NCBI GenBank assembly: GCA_023853785.1
Contig: JAJIRX010000171.1
Location: 1 to 26,030 of the forward strand
Reading direction: 5' to 3'
Length of the DNA stretch: 26,030 nucleotides
DNA from: Psilocybe azurescens
Lineage: Eukaryota; Basidiomycota; Agaricomycetes; Agaricales; Agrocybaceae
Made by a program: the position numbers and the translations under genes. A model generated the notes under the pieces. The model did not search any database and was not told the origin of the DNA. It worked only from the letters and a program-made list of their open reading frames with translations. The stretch's first letter is position 1. Every line of letters begins with the position of its first letter. This document shows, one piece after another, positions 20,289 to 26,030 of this stretch.

Positions 20289-21096
20289 TTAGAAGCCGGT
20301 TAGGCCAAGGTCCAAAGACCAATTCAATATCTCGTGAGAGGTTCGATTCGTTGTCGGCCCTATGGTCGATACCATCTCCTCGAAATGAAAGGTGATCTGT
20401 GAGGGAGTCCGCTCATTTACAACCCGATGACTGCCATTCGGACATGACTGTGTTTTGGTCACTAATGATGTTCCTTCTCGTTGCTCACGGGGCTGCGCTC
20501 TTTGGCCGTTGGCGCGGACAAACATTGATACGCGCTGTCCCAGTGTACCCCATCCAGGTTTCCCCACATCCTCCTCCTCTTGTGTGCGGAGAGGGGCCGA
20601 GATAGATGATGACGGAGAACCGGACAACGATGACGATGAAGAAAACGTCATGTAATCACGCTCAGAACGCGATTTTTCTTTCGTCGGTTTAATCCAGAGG
20701 TAATGCGCACCCGAGATCTGAACCGGACCCTTCCTGTACGAAGGGGAGGGTCATCCGACAGGGGCGTTTGCAGTTCGTCGTAGCTATCTTCTTCTGTACC
20801 AGCGCTTGTAAGTACCTCAGGGTTGCTAGCAACATTGGCCAGCTGTGCTGTGGATATCATGGCATCGGACCGATTGTCAGTCGATATGGAAAGGGTGGCT
20901 TGGTTTTGACTGTCTTTTGGTATGTGTATCGTGTCATTAAACAGGGGTGGTTCTGTGAACTGACTCGTGTGCGATGTATTACGAGTGTCTAGGGGTGGAG
21001 TAACACTGGCGCCCACTGATGAAGCTGTAAACAGGGTAAGGTGAGAAAGCTTTGATAGTGCTTACGACTCGCCAGTGTCAATTCCGATATGAACAT
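20289..21096 (-). CDS. Hypothetical Ser-rich basic protein
   Basis: The model is exon 1 at 21096-21066 (MFISELTLAS), intron gtaagc...ttacag, then exon 2 from 21024. Exon 2 carries a Ser/Thr-rich region (ASVTPPLDTRNTSHTSQFTE), then a basic block (GRVRFRSRVRITSGLNRRKK) and SGSPSSSISAPLRTQEEE with KPGWGTLGQRVSMF. The last motifs resemble a conserved but uncharacterised basidiomycete protein. An A deletion in the run near 20673 is inferred, which joins the basic block to the SERDYMTFSSSSS segment. The true start is uncertain: open sequence continues upstream (ADKIDFLTIISLSDDL) but contains a TGA. The end past NERTP may also be misread. Confidence 0.5.
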
Positions 21097-21319
21097 TGAG
21101 AGATGTTTTCCGCTGGCCGACTTCAGAAATCATGGAGGAGCTGAACAAAGAGGCTCTTCCCTGTTGAACGGCGCAAATGGGAAGGTCAGGTCATCTGACA
21201 GGGATATGATTGTCAGAAAGTCTATTTTATCGGCTGCGTGGAAGCGCTCTAGGTTAGAATCTAAGCAAAATCCAAGTATGTAATCTATACGTCTAAAGTA
21301 ATCGTGAGAACGTCTATAT

Positions 21320-23336
21320 TTAGCTCACCCCCGCCCAGACTTCCTTCATCGCATGTGCGACAGTGTCAGCATCGAATCGCGCTGCTCCATCGAATTCTCT
21401 ACACCGCACTCCCATGAGCTATTTGCTTCTGTCAGAAAACGTTGCTTGGCTTGTCTAGCCCAAAATGACACTAACCGTGATTCGTTTGACATCCACCGGA
21501 ACCTTCGTCCCCTTGAGGTAAACCAAGTCGGTTATGAAGGCCGAAATGGGGTATGTGGTATTGGCACCACCCAATCCGTAAGCTTGAGTAGAGTGGTTAT
21601 TATTATTCAAGGTTCGGACAATCGCTCTATTTCCGTCCCCTTTCAATAGAATTCTGTGCAGAGAAGATCGAGCAACTGACTGAATATAATCTGCAGCCGT
21701 GTATCCGTCAGTCTCCCGGTCGTTTTCTCTGTTCACTAAAGAAATACTTCAGTTTGAAGTGAGGCTGCACATACACGTAGTACTCGCATAGGAGAACTTT
21801 TGCACGGATGGAAGGTGACCTTGCAATGCTCAGCGCAACGCCTTTAAGAGCCAAGCATGGTATTATGCTGAGAATGATGCGTGAGTGCTTCCTAACGTAG
21901 GGTTTAAGGCCCTTCAATTTACCTGGTCCACAAAGAACCACACGAGTATACCAATATATCTCTGGATCCTATGTTTGCAAAGAAGTCAGGATTCGGGGAT
22001 GGGTGTATTTCCATGCCATATCCATTGATATAATAGAGCCCTAAATTTATTGAACCCCCATGAGGACCGGCAATCTAGGAAAATCAACGACGTGACTTAC
22101 TGCTGATGCGTGAAGGAAGAGGCTCATGTATTTCCTTTGCAACTGACTCGAACATGACATTTTGCCTGGGAGAAACATATTCACCAATTCCGTCGGGGGC
22201 AGGAGAATCGTAGTCGGGCGTCTGAAAATTTACTGGTTCTGTTGAGACCATGGGGTGGGATATTTCACATTGACCGACGAGGTGCTCTCCATCTTCCTAG
22301 CAGATAAGAGACAGATATTAAGTACCCTGCAAACACGAGGAGATGAAAGTTCCCGAGTCCGTACCAATTCCGCTGCGATAGTGACTGTATGATTGGTTAC
22401 GATGACAGGAAGGATATTCGCCTGTGAATTTTGGATAAGAAGAATCAATCTTAAAGATAAGGATAAGCAAAATTTTCACCTGGCTATTTGTGATTGAAGA
22501 GAAGAGAAATATGGCGGAGGGTAGGGATCTGAAGAAACCCTGTGCTGCTGCCAGGAAGTAGTTTCCGATACTATAATGCAAGGAATGTAAGTTTGCTGAG
22601 ACTTTGGTTAAACAGAGAATAAACCTTCCTTCCATTGCGAAAGTCGAAGTTCTTGTGAGCACGCTTGAGTAGCTCACTTTCAAAGTAGACAAGGAATCCT
22701 GCAATGTGCTCTTTTAGAGTTGTTATGAAGTTAATACGATGATTGAAATACCTCTAATTGTTTCTTTTCTGTCGGTAGGTATCCCTTTCCATAATCTACT
22801 CTTGCCTTCTACAATATCTCGCCATTCCTCTCGGGCGTCACGTTGAGAAGACTGAGAAGGCAAACGATATGCTAATAGTCGGCGAATAGCGTCCAGGGGT
22901 GAAGAAGAAGCAGCATAGGGAATCAAACGAATAAGCCTCGATCTTATGTCCCCTGGCCATAAGCTGTTTAGTTGTGAAGATTAAGCAGAGTGATAAGCAT
23001 GATTTCACCAACTGAAGGACCTCCTAGGACACGGATAATTTCGCTAGACGAGCCCCCGTCATCAGATACAGGAAGAACGTAACAAACATTTCGGAAGGCA
23101 GAGCAAATCGCGTTACCACCAGTGCCTCCTGAAATAACAAGGAACGATGTTTCTCCAGGAGATGTATCTAGGTCGTTTTGGACGATCCCGCTGGGGAAAG
23201 ATTTCTGAGGCTCGGACACGCCGAGTCCATTTGCGAGTGAAGGATTTGTTGCTTGAATTGGGAGGTCAAAAACGGATGAGCCGGGACTATCACTGTGAGG
23301 GACTGTTAACGCTTGACTATGATCCCTGTCGTCCAT
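21320..23336 (-). CDS. CofD/YvcK-like protein (YNL011C type)
   Basis: Rossmann-like protein of the CofD superfamily, which includes archaeal 2-phospho-L-lactate transferase and bacterial YvcK. The fungal members (yeast YNL011C) have no established function. Ten exons: 23336-23009, 22952-22752, 22698-22626, 22570-22480, 22421-22365, 22296-22101, 22040-21923, 21867-21788, 21735-21476, 21418-21320. Landmarks: a disordered N-terminus of ~75 residues, LVISGGTGGNAIC (nucleotide-binding glycine loop), PVSDDGGSSSEIIR, GDIRSRLIRLIP, FDFRNGSIGNYFLAAAQGFF (with one base adjusted), LLLNRENDRETDGYTAADY, YGLGGANTTYPISAFITDLV. Exon 8 ends at a GC donor (gcgagt). An A deletion near 22680 and one extra base (or a GAAG duplication) near 22629 are inferred; net 1503 nt (500 aa). 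It ends WAGVS-stop, although the GTGAGC there could also be a donor. Confidence 0.85.
21736..21787 (-). other. GC-AG intron (gcgagt donor) in the CofD-like gene
   Basis: KVLL joins LNRENDRET only when the exon ends at T 21788 and the intron starts gcgagt, ending tttctttag. The family consensus LLLN..NDRET supports this. The length is 52 nt. Confidence 0.85.
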
Positions 23337-23513
23337 GGTGGTTTGCAAGAAAAAAAAGGGGTATGTAATCAGAAATAGGTACTCAAAAACGTTTATAATT
23401 GGATCTAGGACCGTGTAGTGATTGATTGAGCAAAGAAGAAAGCAAAATACTGAGGCCGAACCGTGACTGAGTCCATACTTGGGCGTATTCTTGCACACTC
23501 ACCACGCTTTCTC
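23337..23513. promoter_or_regulatory. Divergent promoter of CofD-like gene and DUF7704 copy 1
   Basis: Only 177 bp separate the two divergent start codons, so the regulatory regions must overlap. No element was recognised. Confidence 0.5.
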
Positions 23514-24411
23514 ATGTCATCCACCATGGCGCAAGACAGTTTTCCTGCTTTGCCTGGTATCTATCGTCTTTTATTTCTTTATCTTGAGCCAAGTAAGCCA
23601 TATCCCGTTTTCATTTGCTTACTTACCCCAACACGTCCACATGCAGTGTCCACCATCGCGCCATTCCTCATGGTGTGGGTTTCCCCAGGTTCCGGCTGGT
23701 TCCACCACGAGCTTATACCTTCCGGTAATCCCCCACTGGTGGATTGGAACCAAGGACTCAGATGGCTGTTTGGCAATTAGCAAACTGTGAGTTCGCTGTT
23801 GTGCTGAAAGCTGACCTTCATTCTTCGCTTTGGTCTTGCATTAACACAACTCATCCATATATTATTCAGGCTATCTGCTTTTGGGTCTGATTTCTTCACT
23901 GGTCTTCCGTGCTGTACGAGACGCATTGCCCAACAATCCTGCCGCACAAGAGCGTATTCTAGGGGCTAGCTTTCTAGCACTGGGGATTGCAGATGTGAGC
24001 TGTTTATTGCCCTTCTTGTTCTGATCGACACTTAATCGCATCCACTGCGCTCTGTTCTACTTCAACTGTATCATCTGGTACACCTGATAACTTCAGCTGA
24101 CTCAGTACGTATAAACTATTGTGCTAAGTTATTATCGTTATATGGAGCAGATTCCTAATCTGTTTACCTCAGCATAGTCGTTACGTTCATTGGCCTCCCG
24201 GTTGACATGAAGTACGCGCCTTCTCTGTGGAACAGTATGACCCATGGCAATATTACTGTCGTGGTCGTCTTGTTTCTGTTCAGGTACACGATATCACTTT
24301 CTCGTACGACTGAACTTATTCCTTCTTGGTAGGTTGGCTTGGTACGCAGGTATTGGCCGTACTCGTTACTACTTTGGCGAACCTACGCCGAAATCGAACA
24401 AGGCTTCTTAG
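23514..24411 (+). CDS. DUF7704-type integral membrane protein, copy 1
   Basis: Small four-helix membrane protein of a fungal family without known function. Six exons: 23514-23592, 23647-23786, 23870-23994, 24097-24104, 24173-24283, 24333-24411. The start is MSSTMAQDSFPALPGIYRLL; the inner ATG at 23526 matches the start of copy 2 better. Helices: LFLYLEP...STIAPFLMVWV; AVWQLANCYLLLGLISSLVF; LGASFLALGIADLTHIVVTF; and NITVVVVLFLFRLAWYAGIG. The polar ends RAVRDALPNNPAAQERI and GRTRYYFGEPTPKSNKAS are shared with copy 2. Exon 4 is only 8 nt (CTGACTCA). A G deletion near 23755 turns TQMAVWQLANC into LRWLFGN-stop; corrected length is 543 nt (180 aa). Confidence 0.85.
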
Positions 24412-24818
24412 AACATAATCAGCTGATAGCACTTTCATCGATGAACACCGGTGCCGTTTTTCTCTTTATCTTTGTGAAATTATATTGCAATGCTTCTATC
24501 ATGCGATATGTAAGGGTTCGTCATTGTGTAAAGACCGAATGGAAATCACATATTCAGCGTCGTGTGTCTGATTAAGCAGATAGCACAGGTATGTCACTGA
24601 TAAATCATGAATGAGTTGCCGGTGTTAACCTTTTAAGCCATCTCTAGGTACATATATTACGTCTTCCTTGCAGGGTTGTTCTTTGCGGTTCAAGTGACCC
24701 ACAGGATAGGGCAGTCAGATTAGTGTCAACCCTTCAATAAATATCGGCACGATTCTCTGTCCACCTTCTTCTCTCGTCCCACTTTTTCTTGCGATATCAA
24801 CATTATCAAGAGGCAGTC
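24412..24818. promoter_or_regulatory. Spacer between the DUF7704 tandem copies
   Basis: This 407-bp stretch holds the 3' end of copy 1 and the promoter of copy 2. Just before the copy 2 ATG lies a pyrimidine-rich tract (24761-24792) of the kind often found near fungal transcription starts. An open frame crossing into it (24339-24575) is out of frame with copy 1's last exon and was not called. Confidence 0.5.
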
Positions 24819-25617
24819 ATGGCAAAATTTGATGCGCTGCCAGGATACTACAAATTTATTTTCTTATACTTTGAACCAAGTAAGTTCTTGTACCACATCT
24901 TTTTTCCTGTAAGCAATAACATTGTTATTTGTAGTCTCTGAGATTGGCCCCTTTGTCACATCGTCTATCTGGGGTCCGAGCTGGTTTTATAACGAGCTTG
25001 TTCCACCTACAGGTCCTCCACCCGAGTACATGGACCCAAGAGCGACCATCGCTGTTTGGCAGCTTACTATATGTACGATCGTCATCACTCCAATATTTAT
25101 GGTATATTCACAACTGTGTAGGTTATCTTCTTCTTTGTGTCATGACCTCCCTCGGATACCGCGCCGTACGCGATACTTTAAGCGACAACCCTACAGGTCA
25201 GGAAAAGTTGATGGGCGTCTTTCTTTTCTCGCTCGCTATTGCAGACGTAAGTTCTTCTTTCTCCCTTTGTTGCAACTCCATTGATCGCTTTACGCAGGTA
25301 ACTCAGTAAGCCTGTTATATGGATGGAACAACGAACGGCGTTGCTTACCGAGTTTCTATCGGTTCAGTTTATATTTGACTTTTGTCAGCCTTCCTCAAGA
25401 TATCAAATACCTTCCTTTCGAATGGAATACGACGACCCATGGCAATCTTAGTGTTGTCCTCATCTTACATCTCTCTCGGTAAGTGTTTGCGTCAAACTGA
25501 ATGGACTTGATATCGATGATGCCTTTTGTGTATCGCAGCCTTGCTTGGTTCTTTGGAATTGGCAGGAAGAGGTATTACTTTGGCCAACCGTCAACGAGTA
25601 TCAAAGTATCAAAGTGA
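24819..25617 (+). CDS. DUF7704-type integral membrane protein, copy 2
   Basis: Tandem paralogue of copy 1 with the same six-exon structure: 24819-24879, 24935-25072, 25122-25246, 25298-25305, 25368-25478, 25539-25617. The start is MAKFDALPGYYKFIF. Corresponding blocks: LYFEPISEIGPF; AVWQLTICYLLLCVMTSLGY; RAVRDTLSDNPTGQEKLMG; LFSLAIADVTHLYLTFVSLP; HGNLSVVLILHLSRLAWFFG; and GRKRYYFGQPSTSIKVSK. Every intron falls at the same site and phase as in copy 1, so the pair arose by duplication of an intron-containing gene. The 8-nt exon reads GTAACTCA. No frame disruption is needed: 522 nt (173 aa). It is the one multi-exon gene here that reads cleanly. Confidence 0.88.
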
Positions 25618-26030
25618 AGGGATTCTTGATCATATTAACACAATCCGCTTTGCGGCTATACCCCACTTTCGACCTTTTTCACCATTTGGCTGTCCTGGCT
25701 TGTCGATAAGTCTCACAATTCATGCCAACCAATTAACCTTGATAATTTCTGAATCTTGAACACGATGATGCCGATAATAACCGAAGTTGACAATGACCAT
25801 GCAATCAGGAGCGCTACACTTCGTTTATGAATCCATCTGACAGATTTGAGCATGGTAGTTAATGATAGTAAATCACACCCAAGAAAGCGATAAGAAAGTC
25901 CCTGAAATTTCCCGTTGGCTCGAGCATCCACACACATCGGAGCGCCTTACAGTTTTCATACGAGAACGCGGTGCAGTTGGATGTGTTGCGGGAGTGGTTT
26001 TGTGTGGAATAGATAGGAGGCAGGCAATTC
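25618..26030. other. Window end, no supported gene
   Basis: A minus-strand open frame at 25713-25937 encodes one hydrophobic stretch (VALLIAWSLSTSVIIGIIVF) but has no recognisable domain. It may be part of a gene that starts beyond the window or simply chance; not called. Confidence 0.4.

Noticed and set aside
426..24411. Programmed ribosomal frameshifting or a reassigned TAG codon as the cause of the frame breaks
   Set aside because: The shifts occur at many unrelated sites without a common slippery motif, mostly as lost bases in homopolymers, and normal genes here (DUF7704 copy 2, ARO2, GCN20) use ordinary stops including TAG.
25713..25937. Minus-strand frame with one hydrophobic segment
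   Set aside because: No domain, no clear splice context, and partly opposite non-coding sequence; insufficient support.
1..26030. tRNA, rRNA, CRISPR, transposase or a novel defence-type cluster
   Set aside because: No cloverleaf B-box/A-box pair, array or transposase motif was seen by eye; the neighbours are unrelated housekeeping genes, not a system.

Overview
The window is nuclear DNA from a basidiomycete fungus, most likely an Agaricomycete. The evidence is the many short introns (about 50-60 nt, often with a CTRAC-like branch site close to the acceptor), very short exons, compact gene spacing, and the protein families present (DUF7704-type membrane proteins, a Pyp/Ptp-type phosphatase with a rhodanese-like N-terminus, a secreted basidiomycete-type protein). 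No rRNA, CRISPR or transposase was seen, and no tRNA was found by eye.

Layout. 426-4112 (-): protein tyrosine phosphatase, probably a MAP-kinase phosphatase. 4190-9911 (-): DNA topoisomerase II, 16 exons. 10318-13813 (-): GCN20-type ABC-F ATPase, 25 exons. 14072-14554 (-): small unidentified gene. 14694-15923 (-): secreted protein with an Arg/Gly tail. 15924-17456: 1.5 kb without a gene but with several inverted repeats. 17457-18204 (-): probable SAP30-like Sin3/HDAC subunit. It is divergent from chorismate synthase at 18501-20006 (+). 20289-21096 (-): hypothetical Ser-rich basic protein. 21320-23336 (-): CofD/YvcK-like protein (yeast YNL011C type). It is divergent from two tandem DUF7704-type four-helix membrane proteins at 23514-24411 and 24819-25617 (+). 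These are unrelated housekeeping and regulatory genes, not a pathway cluster.

Three points matter most. First, almost every gene, including single-copy essential ones, carries one-base indels (about 24 deletions and 5 insertions, mostly in homopolymers) plus two in-frame TAG codons. When these are corrected, and the exons are spliced as described, each of the checked reading frames adds up to an exact multiple of three. The simplest reading is residual long-read consensus error, so the genes are annotated as real genes and not as pseudogenes. Second, five introns need a GC donor (GC-AG), four of them in the GCN20 homologue. Third, both DUF7704 paralogues contain an 8-nt microexon at the same place. 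Exon coordinates were derived by hand from splice signals and protein-family consensus; no alignment was run.
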